IMG/VR virus record: IMGVR_UViG_3300046509_000016
Coordinates: 1 to 24,123 of that record
Source: a virus
DNA length: 24,123 bases
Strand: one strand, 5' to 3'
A program made the position numbers and the translations under genes. Under the pieces are notes generated by a model. The model did no database searches and had not been told where the DNA came from. It saw nothing but the letters and a program-made list of their open reading frames with translations. The stretch's first letter is position 1. Every line of letters begins with the position of its first letter. Below are positions 13,458 through 20,323 of the stretch, one piece after another.

Positions 13458-13727
13458 ATGAGCGAGATGGCAAGCATGGCGTGGGGCGTGGTCCTGGTGT
13501 TCGGCACCATTTTTTGGTTCCACCCGTTTGTTTTGCGATTTCTGGCGGCTAGGATATGGGCTCGGGCGCATGCTCTCGAGGTTGGGCGGGCAGCGTACCG
13601 CCGGATGCTGGCGGAGATCGAGGGGCGAGAAGCCCGCGGGTTTCAGGAGCATGCTCAGGCTGGCGCCGATCTGAGCGCGGCCGCTGAGGCGCACTACCAG
13701 TGCGCGCGCGAGGAGTTCCATGGCTGA
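13458..13727 (+). CDS. Small membrane protein of unknown function
   Basis: The product has 89 residues. One strongly hydrophobic N-terminal segment (MAWGVVLVFGTIFWFHPFVLRFLAA, about 7-31) is followed by a charged, Ala/Glu/Arg-rich helix (RMLAEIEGREARGFQEHAQAGADLSAAAEAH). This layout resembles membrane-anchored coiled-coil proteins such as small spanin-like or holin-associated proteins, but no conserved motif was recognised. Its ribosome-binding site is supplied by element B2. It overlaps the next gene by 8 bases. Confidence 0.6.
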   Translation: MSEMASMAWGVVLVFGTIFWFHPFVLRFLAARIWARAHALEVGRAAYRRMLAEIEGREARGFQEHAQAGADLSAAAEAHYQCAREEFHG

Positions 13728-14169
13728 GTTCGTCAAACCCGTCATCGATGCCGTGATTGCGACTTTGGAACAATACACTCCGGCGATGGTGCCGGTGGGG
13801 TATGAGCCGTTCGTCGATTTCGGGCGGCAGTTCACGGGCGTGGTGCAGAACTGGCCTTCACTGTTTGTGATGCCGGGGCGGACGGTGTTCGATCCGGACA
13901 TGCAGGGGTGCATCCGGCAGGGGCATCAGATTCAAATCAAGCTCGCGGTGACCGGGGCGACTCCGGACGAGGTGACTGATGCGGCGATGGTCTATGTTCG
14001 CGCGGTTCACCTGGCGATCGCGGCGGCGGATGCGGCTGGGGACTTCTCGGCGTACCAGCGGGTGTTCGTGGCGGCGCACGATTACGGGCCGCTGTACGAG
14101 CGGGGCGGCGGGATCGCGCGGCTACCGGAGATGGAGCTGATCGTGGAAGCGGTGGAGGCGGAGGGGTGA
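13720..14169 (+). CDS. Tail terminator / neck protein candidate (Mu gp37-like position)
   Basis: The product has 149 residues, with GAGGAG five bases before the ATG at 13720. It is a compact alpha/beta protein: VIDAVIATLEQYTPAMVPVGYEPF, NWPSLFVMPGRTVFDP, a basic strand QIQIKLAVTGATPDEVTDAAMVYVRAVHLAI, and LPEMELIVEAVEAEG. The strand-helix-strand layout and the position between the G-like protein and the tail tube gene match tail terminator proteins, which cap the tube and set the head-tail joint. Assignment rests mainly on position. Confidence 0.62.
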   Translation: MAEFVKPVIDAVIATLEQYTPAMVPVGYEPFVDFGRQFTGVVQNWPSLFVMPGRTVFDPDMQGCIRQGHQIQIKLAVTGATPDEVTDAAMVYVRAVHLAIAAADAAGDFSAYQRVFVAAHDYGPLYERGGGIARLPEMELIVEAVEAEG

Positions 14170-14303
14170 GGCGCTACCGCGTGACATTGCCGGTGGAGAT
14201 CGGCGGGGTGAAGTACGGGTTCGGCGACGTGGTCGCGCTCGATGTCGAGACGGCGGTTGAGTTCGGGTTTGCGTTGATCGCAGCAGAAGAAGAGGAGAAA
14301 TAA
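14166..14303 (+). CDS. 45-residue protein between tail terminator and tail tube genes
   Basis: The GTG at 14166 overlaps the previous stop (GTGA), and the gene ends one base before the tail tube ATG. The product begins MRRYRVTLPVEIGGVKYGFGD and continues to a Glu-rich end (AAEEEEK). The pattern (short beta strands RYRVTLPVEIGGVKYGFGDVVALD, then a helix ETAVEFGFALI) matches the small conserved proteins often found just ahead of the sheath or tube gene in Mu-like phages. It is well supported by perfect packing between neighbours. Function unknown. Confidence 0.72.
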   Translation: MRRYRVTLPVEIGGVKYGFGDVVALDVETAVEFGFALIAAEEEEK

Positions 14304-15509
14304 ATGGCTGGCTCAGCTAAGGATATTCAGGTCACTCAGGTCCAGCAGGGGCCGGGCGACCTTTGGGTTATTGGGACGCCTCCGGTGGACGCTACGCCTC
14401 GTTTGACGCTGGCGAGCGATGGGACTCCGGACGCGACGACGCACGGGACTTGCGTGCATCTTGGGGCGTTGCAGGATTGCACCACGACGATCAAGCCGCA
14501 GGTCAACATGATCTCGCTGGATCAGCTTGACGCTCCGTTCGACTTGTACCTGGGCAACCTGGACGCTCAGCTTTCGGCGACGTTTGCGCAAACGGAGATG
14601 AGCAAGCTCGCCCGGGCTTTGGGCGTGGGGACGTACGCGACGGCGAGCGGGTACAAACAGGTGACATTCGGCGGCACTCTAGTGGTTCCGACGTACTGTC
14701 TGGCGGCGATTTCGCCGACGCGCGCGGCAGCGCTGAAGCATGTTGTCAGCGTGCTGTTCAGCGCGGCACCGGCGGGCGGGTTCCAGGTGATCTTCGGGCG
14801 CGGCGCGCCGAGCCTGTACAAGGCGAAGTGGATCGGCTTGGGGGACACGGCCCGGGCGGCCGGGAAGCAGGTGGGCAACCTATACGTCACGCTCACGAAC
14901 GCCAGCGGCGGGACGCCGACGGCGAACGCATTCTCGTTGAGCGAGTTTCATCAGGGGCCGGGCGATCTGTGGATCCTGCCCGATGGGCCCACCAACGCCG
15001 AGGAGCGGGTGACGCTGGACGCGACCACGCTCACTCCGGATGCTACGGCGCACGTTGGTGCGATTCACCTGGGCGCGACGGCCGGGCCGATCACGCTCTC
15101 GGTTGTGCCGAAGATCAGCATGATCAAAATCGACCAGACCGACTCTCCGATAGGGGTGTTTGTCGAATCGATCGAGGCGTCGATCGAGTGCGAGCTGTCG
15201 CAGATCGGCGTGGACAAGCTGCAGTATGCGCTGGGCGTGGGGAGCTACACGGCGGATGCCGCGTACAAGCAGTTGACGTTCGGCGGGGCGGCGAATCCGA
15301 TCCCGTTCTGTGTGGCGGGGATCGCTCCGAAGCGGTCCGACGCGACCAAGGCTTTCGTGGCTTGCCTGTACCGGGTGATGAGCACCGAGGGCGTCGAGAT
15401 CAAGATGTCGCGGAAATCGCCCATGACTTACAAGGTGAAGTTCACGGCTCTGTCCGATCCCACACGCACTGCCGGGAAGCAGATGGGGATCGTTCACGAG
15501 ACGATCTGA
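14304..15509 (+). CDS. Major tail (tube) protein with a duplicated domain
   Basis: The product has 401 residues, about twice the size of a single-domain tube protein. AAGAGGAG precedes the ATG at 14304. The two halves are clearly homologous. QGPGDLW occurs near residues 15-21 and again near 217-223; DATTH...VHLGA matches DATAHVGAIHLGA; ALGVGTY...GYKQVTFGG matches ALGVGSY...AYKQLTFGG; and AGKQVGN matches AGKQMG. The offset between halves is about 202-204 residues. No sheath gene is present, so this is read as the tube of a non-contractile tail. In T5 a duplicated tube protein forms trimeric rings that imitate hexamers, and the same is predicted here. Confidence 0.82.
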   Translation: MAGSAKDIQVTQVQQGPGDLWVIGTPPVDATPRLTLASDGTPDATTHGTCVHLGALQDCTTTIKPQVNMISLDQLDAPFDLYLGNLDAQLSATFAQTEMSKLARALGVGTYATASGYKQVTFGGTLVVPTYCLAAISPTRAAALKHVVSVLFSAAPAGGFQVIFGRGAPSLYKAKWIGLGDTARAAGKQVGNLYVTLTNASGGTPTANAFSLSEFHQGPGDLWILPDGPTNAEERVTLDATTLTPDATAHVGAIHLGATAGPITLSVVPKISMIKIDQTDSPIGVFVESIEASIECELSQIGVDKLQYALGVGSYTADAAYKQLTFGGAANPIPFCVAGIAPKRSDATKAFVACLYRVMSTEGVEIKMSRKSPMTYKVKFTALSDPTRTAGKQMGIVHETI

Positions 15510-15538
15510 TTCACCGCTGAGACGCTGAGGACACGGAG
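15510..15538 (+). repeat. 29-nt octad element B3
   Basis: TTCAC plus CGCTGAGA, CGCTGAGG and ACACGGAG. It begins directly after the tail tube stop (TGA, 15507-15509) and runs into GAGGG, giving GGAGGAGGG three bases before the ATG at 15547. Confidence 0.92.
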
Positions 15539-15546
15539 GAGGGCTT

Positions 15547-15990
15547 ATGAGCAGAGCTTCTGAATGGCGGGATCGGGGGGCGGCGGTGGCCGTCTCCGAG
15601 GCGGTGGAGTTGGTGCTTCCTAGCGGGGCTACTATCCTTGCCCGGCGTCCGGACGCGATGCAGTTGGCGAGCTGGAACAAGCTGCCTATGAGTTTGGCGG
15701 CGGCCGCCAGCGGCGAGGGCGGGGCGGCTTCCGTCACCACTGAGCAGGCGGGGGAGTTGGCGGGGTTTCTTCGGGACCTTTTGGTTTACTGCTGTGTGGC
15801 GCCTCGGATCTCGCTGACTCCTGGCGAGGACGAAATGCATCCTCGGGACGTTCCCCAGGCGGATTGGACTTTCATTATCAACTGGGCGCTGCGGGTGGAG
15901 GAGGCCCGCTCGCTCACGGGGTTTCGTGGCGGGCGAGCAGATGCTGGCGATAGTGGCGACGGCGAAGGCGTTCGGGCAACGGCCTTCTGA
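15547..15990 (+). CDS. Tail assembly chaperone, upstream frame (G-like)
   Basis: The product has 147 residues. GGAGGAGGG supplied by element B3 precedes the ATG. The position between tube and tape measure genes and the content fit a tail assembly chaperone: SEAVELVLPSGATILARRPDAMQLASWNKLP, then GFLRDLLVYCCVAPRISLTP and DWTFIINWALRVEEARSLTGF. The C-terminal 20 residues (GRADAGDSGDGEGVRATAF) do not look like folded protein, while the overlapping downstream frame does. This suggests ribosomal frameshifting near 15925-15940 to give a longer G-T type product. Chaperones of this kind coat the tape measure during tube assembly. Confidence 0.75.
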   Translation: MSRASEWRDRGAAVAVSEAVELVLPSGATILARRPDAMQLASWNKLPMSLAAAASGEGGAASVTTEQAGELAGFLRDLLVYCCVAPRISLTPGEDEMHPRDVPQADWTFIINWALRVEEARSLTGFRGGRADAGDSGDGEGVRATAF

Positions 15991-16108
15991 GTTGGTGGGG
16001 ATTGAGGATCCTGTGGTGGCTTTGAACTTCGACATGGCGGCGGTGGTGAGGCTGAACGAAGAGCTTCACCATGGAGACGCTGAGGGCACGGAGAAGGTCT
16101 ACCTCTAA
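15926..16108 (+). CDS. Tail assembly chaperone, downstream frame (T-like)
   Basis: The frame has 60 residues from the GTG at 15926 and is open from 15818. It carries a pattern I associate with second-frame tail chaperone segments: AFGQRPSELVGIEDPVVALNFDMAAVVRLNEEL. It may be reached by a +1 or -2 shift from the upstream frame, or started at the GTG at 15926 or the ATG at 15941, both with poor ribosome-binding sites. The C-terminus (HHGDAEGTEKVYL) is the translation of element B4. The stop overlaps the tape measure start (TAATG). Confidence 0.68.
   Translation: MAGEQMLAIVATAKAFGQRPSELVGIEDPVVALNFDMAAVVRLNEELHHGDAEGTEKVYL
16065..16093 (+). repeat. 29-nt octad element B4
   Basis: TTCAC plus CATGGAGA, CGCTGAGG and GCACGGAG. 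It lies in the end of the T-like frame, 14 bases before the tape measure ATG, and its end forms GGAGAAGG. It is the only B element lying at the 3' end of a coding frame. Confidence 0.9.
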
Positions 16109-18501
16109 TGTCTCTCGATTCCACCGCCAACCTTCTGTTCACAATCGGGGCGGACAGCTCCGATGCTGAGGGCAACATCAAGAAGTTCCGCGGCATCTTG
16201 TCCAAAGATCTGGATGGGATGAAGGCGGAGTTCGCGGACTGGTCGAAGAAGGTCTTTGGCGACATGAGCACGGCCGGCGGCTTGTTCGCCGGGGTGGCGG
16301 CGGGCGTGGCGGCGGCGGGGGTGGCTATTGGCGCGGCGCTGGTTGGCGCGGCAGACAAGGCAGCGAAGTACGCGCTGGAGATCGACGAAGCCAGCGACCG
16401 GACGGGGATCGGGGCCGAGGACATGTCTCGGCTGCGGTACGCGGCGGAATCGACGGGTACCAGCTACAGCAGTTTGTTGACCGGTTTGACGGCCTTTTCT
16501 ACGGCGATTGATGCGGCGCGCGATCCGACCAGCAAGCAGGCCGATCTATTCCATCGGCTGGGAATTTCCCAGAAGGAAATCGAAAACGGTTCACGGGATG
16601 CGCTTCCGCTGTTGCTCCGGGTCTCCGACGCCTTCCGCAATGACATGACTCAGGTGGAGCGCGCGTCTGTTTCGCGGCAACTGTTCAGCCGGGGCGGCGC
16701 TGATCTGATTGACATGCTGCAGCGCGGATCGGGGGCACTCAAGGGCTTCGGCGCCGAGGCGGAGCGGCTCGGCCTGGTGATCGGCGAGGACAGCGTCGAG
16801 GCGGCTAAGCGGTACCGGGCGGAGATCGCCTACCTCAAGGCTGGGCTGGAGGGGATAGCGGTCGTCATCGGCACTACGGTGCTGCCGGTGCTGAACAATC
16901 TGTTTGTGGGCGGCGAGGCTGTCTTTGGCGGACTCAAGGCTATGATCGCCGGGGGATTCGGGCCGGCGGCGGGGGCAAATTTCGCGGCGGGGCTCGTGGC
17001 GGGTGGCCAGGAAGCGATGCTCCGGTTGGATGCGGCCGCTAAGGCTTCGATGGCCAGCAGGATGGGGCTGGAGGCTCCGGGCGGGAACAATACCGCACAG
17101 ACCAAACAGGATTTTGAGGGACTGGGCAGCATTCTGGACCAGGTGCGCGGGCAGATGGCCGGCCTGGCCGGGGAAGAAGCGAAGATCGCCTTCGAGTCCA
17201 ACCGCATGCAGGACGAGGTTGTCAAGGCGACGATGAAGCTCTCGACCTTGGCGATCGAGGGGAAGATCACCGGGACTACTTTCGCGCGGGAGGCGGCGGA
17301 TCTGGCGCAGTTGCCGGCGGCGATCGCGGCGCTGGCTACGGCGCAGATTGCCGAGCTCGAGAAGAAGCGCGCCGAGGCCGCGGTCAAGGCCACCGAGGAG
17401 CTGCAATCGAAGTTGTCCGGCTTGGAAGAACAGACGTATGCGAACCGGGCGGCGGCGGTCACTCGGGAGATCGCGGATTTGCGGCAGAAACTAACCACCG
17501 AGAAGACGCTCACGGAGGACAATCAGCGGCTGCTGGTGGCGATCGAGAAGGCGGGCTTGCAGCAGATCGAGAAGGAACGGGCGGCGGCGTTCATAAAGGA
17601 ACTGGTGGAGCTGCAGGCGCAGCTTGCGTCCATCCTGACGTCGCAGATGACGCATGCGATGCGTCTGCGGTTTCAGTACGACCAGGAGCAGGAACGGTTC
17701 AGCGCGGCCGAGGAGGAGAAGGTGGTCGCGGTCGCGAAGGGCGAGGCCGAGCAGGACGCGATCCGGCAACAGTTCGCGCTGAACCGGAAGGCGTCTCTGG
17801 TGGCGTATCTCGGAGACCTGAATGCTCTGCACAACTCGACCGGGTGGCGGGGGGTGTTCGGCGCAGAGTTCGCCGACGCGATCCGGGGGAATGAAGAGCT
17901 GCTTCAGGAGTGGGCCACTAGCGCGAACCAGAGCCTGCTAATGGTGCGGGTGGCGGGGGAGGCTGTCACCGAGTCGCTGCAACGGGGGTTCGGCAACTTC
18001 TCGAAGGCCATGGGGGCGAACATTGCCCAGGCGATCGTGTACAAGACGTCGATCGGGGAGGCGATGCGGGCGGCGGCGGCGAGCGCGCTGGAGTCCATTG
18101 CGGCCGAGTCGATTGTGCAGGCGATCTATGCCACGGCTCTGGGCTTCCTGCGCCTGGCGCATCACGATTACCCAGGGGCGGCTTCAGCGTTCACGGCGGC
18201 GGCGATCTTTGGGAGCGTGGGGGCGGTGGCGGCGGTGGCTGGGCGGGCTATTGCGCCCAAACAGGCGGGTGCTGGGGCGTCGGGGACGGACTCCGGGTCT
18301 ACGGCCTCCGGCGGGGCGGCGGACTCGTCTAGCGGCTCTGGAAGCTCTGGCGGGCCACGCGTGCAGGTCATTGTCAACGGGCACATCGTGGGCGCTTCGG
18401 GGATCGAGGAACTGACCGACATGATCAACGAGGCGGTGCAGGGGCGGGATGTGCGGCTGGTGGCTACGCAGGTGCGGCAGGAGACTCGGGCAATCCGATG
18501 A
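16108..18501 (+). CDS. Tail tape measure protein
   Basis: The product has 797 residues. Its length sets tail length, and by the usual rule of about 1.5 angstrom per residue the tail would be roughly 120 nm. It shows the expected order. A short N-terminal domain is followed by a hydrophobic segment (GLFAGVAAGVAAAGVAIGAALVGAADKA, about 53-80) that may enter the host membrane. A conserved-looking region follows (DEASDRTGIGAEDMSRLRYAAESTG), then hydrophobic stretches near 250-300 and long coiled-coil regions (about 340-560). A Ser/Gly-rich linker (about 718-752) precedes a small C-terminal domain (VQVIVNGHIVGASGIEELTDMINEAVQ). The start is coupled to the chaperone stop (TAATG). Confidence 0.88.
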   Translation: MSLDSTANLLFTIGADSSDAEGNIKKFRGILSKDLDGMKAEFADWSKKVFGDMSTAGGLFAGVAAGVAAAGVAIGAALVGAADKAAKYALEIDEASDRTGIGAEDMSRLRYAAESTGTSYSSLLTGLTAFSTAIDAARDPTSKQADLFHRLGISQKEIENGSRDALPLLLRVSDAFRNDMTQVERASVSRQLFSRGGADLIDMLQRGSGALKGFGAEAERLGLVIGEDSVEAAKRYRAEIAYLKAGLEGIAVVIGTTVLPVLNNLFVGGEAVFGGLKAMIAGGFGPAAGANFAAGLVAGGQEAMLRLDAAAKASMASRMGLEAPGGNNTAQTKQDFEGLGSILDQVRGQMAGLAGEEAKIAFESNRMQDEVVKATMKLSTLAIEGKITGTTFAREAADLAQLPAAIAALATAQIAELEKKRAEAAVKATEELQSKLSGLEEQTYANRAAAVTREIADLRQKLTTEKTLTEDNQRLLVAIEKAGLQQIEKERAAAFIKELVELQAQLASILTSQMTHAMRLRFQYDQEQERFSAAEEEKVVAVAKGEAEQDAIRQQFALNRKASLVAYLGDLNALHNSTGWRGVFGAEFADAIRGNEELLQEWATSANQSLLMVRVAGEAVTESLQRGFGNFSKAMGANIAQAIVYKTSIGEAMRAAAASALESIAAESIVQAIYATALGFLRLAHHDYPGAASAFTAAAIFGSVGAVAAVAGRAIAPKQAGAGASGTDSGSTASGGAADSSSGSGSSGGPRVQVIVNGHIVGASGIEELTDMINEAVQGRDVRLVATQVRQETRAIR

Positions 18502-18530
18502 TTTCACGCAAAGGCGCAAAGGCGCAAAGG
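18502..18530 (+). repeat. 29-nt octad element C
   Basis: TTTCA plus three identical octads CGCAAAGG. It begins directly after the tape measure stop codon (TGA, 18499-18501), and its last AAAGG is the ribosome-binding site of the ATG at 18536. It has the same 5+24 layout as the B elements with a different octad. Confidence 0.92.
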
Positions 18531-18535
18531 AACTG

Positions 18536-18745
18536 ATGGAAGCCGAGCTGCAACTCGCGATGGATGTTTTGCTCAATCCCCAGTGCCGGTGCGGGCGGGC
18601 GAAACAACTGCGGCAGGCGATCTGCTCGCGGTGTTGGAATAAATTGCCGAGAGATGCACGGGATGCGCTGTACCAGAAGGTTGGGGGCGGGTTTCGGGCG
18701 GCTTACGAGCGGGCTTGCAATCTGCTGGCAGCGGGGGGGAACTGA
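18536..18745 (+). CDS. Small zinc-ribbon-like protein
   Basis: The product has 69 residues. The ATG at 18536 is used because the AAAGGA formed by element C lies at good spacing. Two cysteine pairs (CRC near 18-20 and CSRC near 31-34, the latter followed by WNKLPRDARDALYQKVG) suggest a treble-clef or zinc ribbon followed by a helical part. Small proteins of this layout are frequent in phage genomes as DNA- or nucleoprotein-interacting accessories. It is coupled to the next gene by TGATG. The zinc site is predicted from cysteine spacing only. Confidence 0.65.
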   Translation: MEAELQLAMDVLLNPQCRCGRAKQLRQAICSRCWNKLPRDARDALYQKVGGGFRAAYERACNLLAAGGN

Positions 18746-19182
18746 TGTCGCTGCCGAAGATTGTCTATCACCCTTTGACCGTGGATGTGACGTTGCAGTG
18801 CAGTAAGGGGCCGGTGGGTTTTGCGTGCCATTACAAGAGCCGGGTGCATGACAACGTGGCCACGAGCGGGCTGCGGGAGCGGGTGTTCGAGGGGAACGAC
18901 ATGCTGATCAGCTTCAACATGCCGTTCTTGAGCGTTACCGACGACTTGCCGGGGTGGATGTCATTCGCTCAGTGGGCTCTGGCCGGCGGCAGCTTCAAGT
19001 TCTATCCGGACGCGGCTTTGTCGGATTACTACAACTGCGTGAGCGACGACGAGGGACTTCCGCTCACATACGTGGCGCCGGGGCGGTACTCGACGGGGTT
19101 CAACTTCCGGATCGTGCCGGACTCTCAGGCGCCGGCGGATCCGGGGGTGGTGATGAAGAGGTTTTACGGGGTGACCTCGTGA
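18745..19182 (+). CDS. Putative minor tail protein
   Basis: The product has 145 residues. The ATG at 18745 overlaps the upstream stop, with GGGGGGA before it. It is a beta-rich protein without signal peptide: VTLQCSKGPVGFACHYKSRVHDNVATSGLRERVFEGNDMLISFNMPFL, then GGSFKFYPDAALSDYYNCVSDDEGLPLTYVAPGRYSTGFNFRIV. Its position just after the tape measure, where distal-tail-like proteins are encoded, and its length suggest a tail-tip component. No family was firmly recognised. Confidence 0.6.
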   Translation: MSLPKIVYHPLTVDVTLQCSKGPVGFACHYKSRVHDNVATSGLRERVFEGNDMLISFNMPFLSVTDDLPGWMSFAQWALAGGSFKFYPDAALSDYYNCVSDDEGLPLTYVAPGRYSTGFNFRIVPDSQAPADPGVVMKRFYGVTS

Positions 19183-19216
19183 GGGGCGCCTACATTCAGA
19201 GTGGAAGGGGAAAGTT

Positions 19217-19612
19217 GTGAGAAAAATCTTTGCAAGCAAGTACTTCCGGGGGCTGTTGATGGCAGCTCTCATCGTGGGGTTGGGGGTGGCGTTCGAGCGG
19301 ACCGTGATGGCGCAGAGTTGCTACTGCAGCAGCGATTCTCAGGATTACGCGGGTGCGCCTTGGAATATTGCCTGTTTCAGCGCCGACAACTGCAATGCTC
19401 AGTTCTTCAGCGGATACTGCCTCTGCGTGCAATGCTCTTGGCAGTATGACGGCCAGTCGGGCGATTCGCACATCGACCGCTGCATGGAGCAAGGCGACTG
19501 CTACTTCTATCAGGCAATCTGTTCATCGCCCCAGTGCCGCACCTGCTGCTTAGGCGAAGGCCTAGGGCCAATCGGAGGCACTGATTTGCCGCCGATTATA
19601 ATCTGGGAATGA
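19217..19612 (+). CDS. Exported cysteine-rich protein
   Basis: The product has 131 residues, with a GTG at 19217 after a GGAAGGGG site. A long signal peptide (basic start RKIFASKYFRG, hydrophobic LLMAALIVGLGVAF, cleavage probably after VMA) is followed by about 100 residues with 13 cysteines. These include CYC, CLC, CC and C..C spacings (SPQCRTCCLGEG). The mature protein is probably held by disulphide bonds outside the cytoplasm. It sits with another exported protein between tail genes, as lysogenic-conversion genes (morons) do. It could modify the cell surface, bind a competitor phage's receptor or act as a small toxin-like protein. Nothing in the sequence decides between these. Confidence 0.65.
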   Translation: MRKIFASKYFRGLLMAALIVGLGVAFERTVMAQSCYCSSDSQDYAGAPWNIACFSADNCNAQFFSGYCLCVQCSWQYDGQSGDSHIDRCMEQGDCYFYQAICSSPQCRTCCLGEGLGPIGGTDLPPIIIWE

Positions 19613-19630
19613 CCGGCGGGGATCAGACGC

Positions 19631-20323
19631 ATGAAGAAAGTAACGATAAAGGTTGCCGCCGTTCTTGGCCTACTGGTGTGTGGTGTCACGGCGTCGTACT
19701 TTGCCACGGGACCGCACACATTGCGGTCCGTGTCGTTCCTCCCAGAGAACCCCAAAACCACGGCAGAGTATACTCTGGTTCAGACGATGACAAAGTCCGA
19801 CGAAGCTTCATCGTTCGGAACCAGGACCACGGCCGTTTCGGCCACAATGGGGAGATCGATAACCGCTTCCATTCGGGGTGACCAGATATCCACAAGGCAC
19901 ATCATCACCGCCGCCGACGACTCGTTTGTCGATCCGGCATCTAAGAGCGTTTTTCGGGGCATTCCCACCCAGCCACCTAACCCTATCGATGTTTGCCGGC
20001 GCACCAAGTGCGAGGTGCAAAAGGAGACCATTCTCGGATTCCGGGTGGTCAAGGGAAGCTACACCACAGACGTGGGGCACGGACAAACGCTATGGATGGC
20101 TCCGGCACTCAACTACGCCATTCTGCGCCAAGTTGCAACTCGGGATGGGAAGACGAATACCACCGAACCGGTCTCGATCAAGTTGGGACCGCCGGACCCG
20201 GCGCTGTTCGACGTGCCGGCGGACTATCGCACCATGGCTAATCGGAAGGAATTCGAGAAGGTCATGTTCGCGGCGCGCAGGGCGCCTGCTCATATGGCGG
20301 TTTCGGGGGTGCGGAAGAAGTGA
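19631..20323 (+). CDS. Exported protein resembling acidobacterial secreted proteins
   Basis: The product has 230 residues. The N-terminus (MKKVTIKVAAVLGLLVCGVT) is a signal peptide or a lipoprotein signal (LLVCG). The C-terminal half carries the pattern ETILGFRVVKGSYTTDVG, TLWMAPALNYAILRQV, then TEPVSIKLGPPDPALFDVPADYRTM. I associate this layout with secreted proteins of Acidobacteriota. Base composition looks lower in GC than in the virion genes, so the gene is probably host-derived cargo. The stop overlaps the methylase start (GTGA), so it is co-translated with it. Function unknown. Confidence 0.66.
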   Translation: MKKVTIKVAAVLGLLVCGVTASYFATGPHTLRSVSFLPENPKTTAEYTLVQTMTKSDEASSFGTRTTAVSATMGRSITASIRGDQISTRHIITAADDSFVDPASKSVFRGIPTQPPNPIDVCRRTKCEVQKETILGFRVVKGSYTTDVGHGQTLWMAPALNYAILRQVATRDGKTNTTEPVSIKLGPPDPALFDVPADYRTMANRKEFEKVMFAARRAPAHMAVSGVRKK

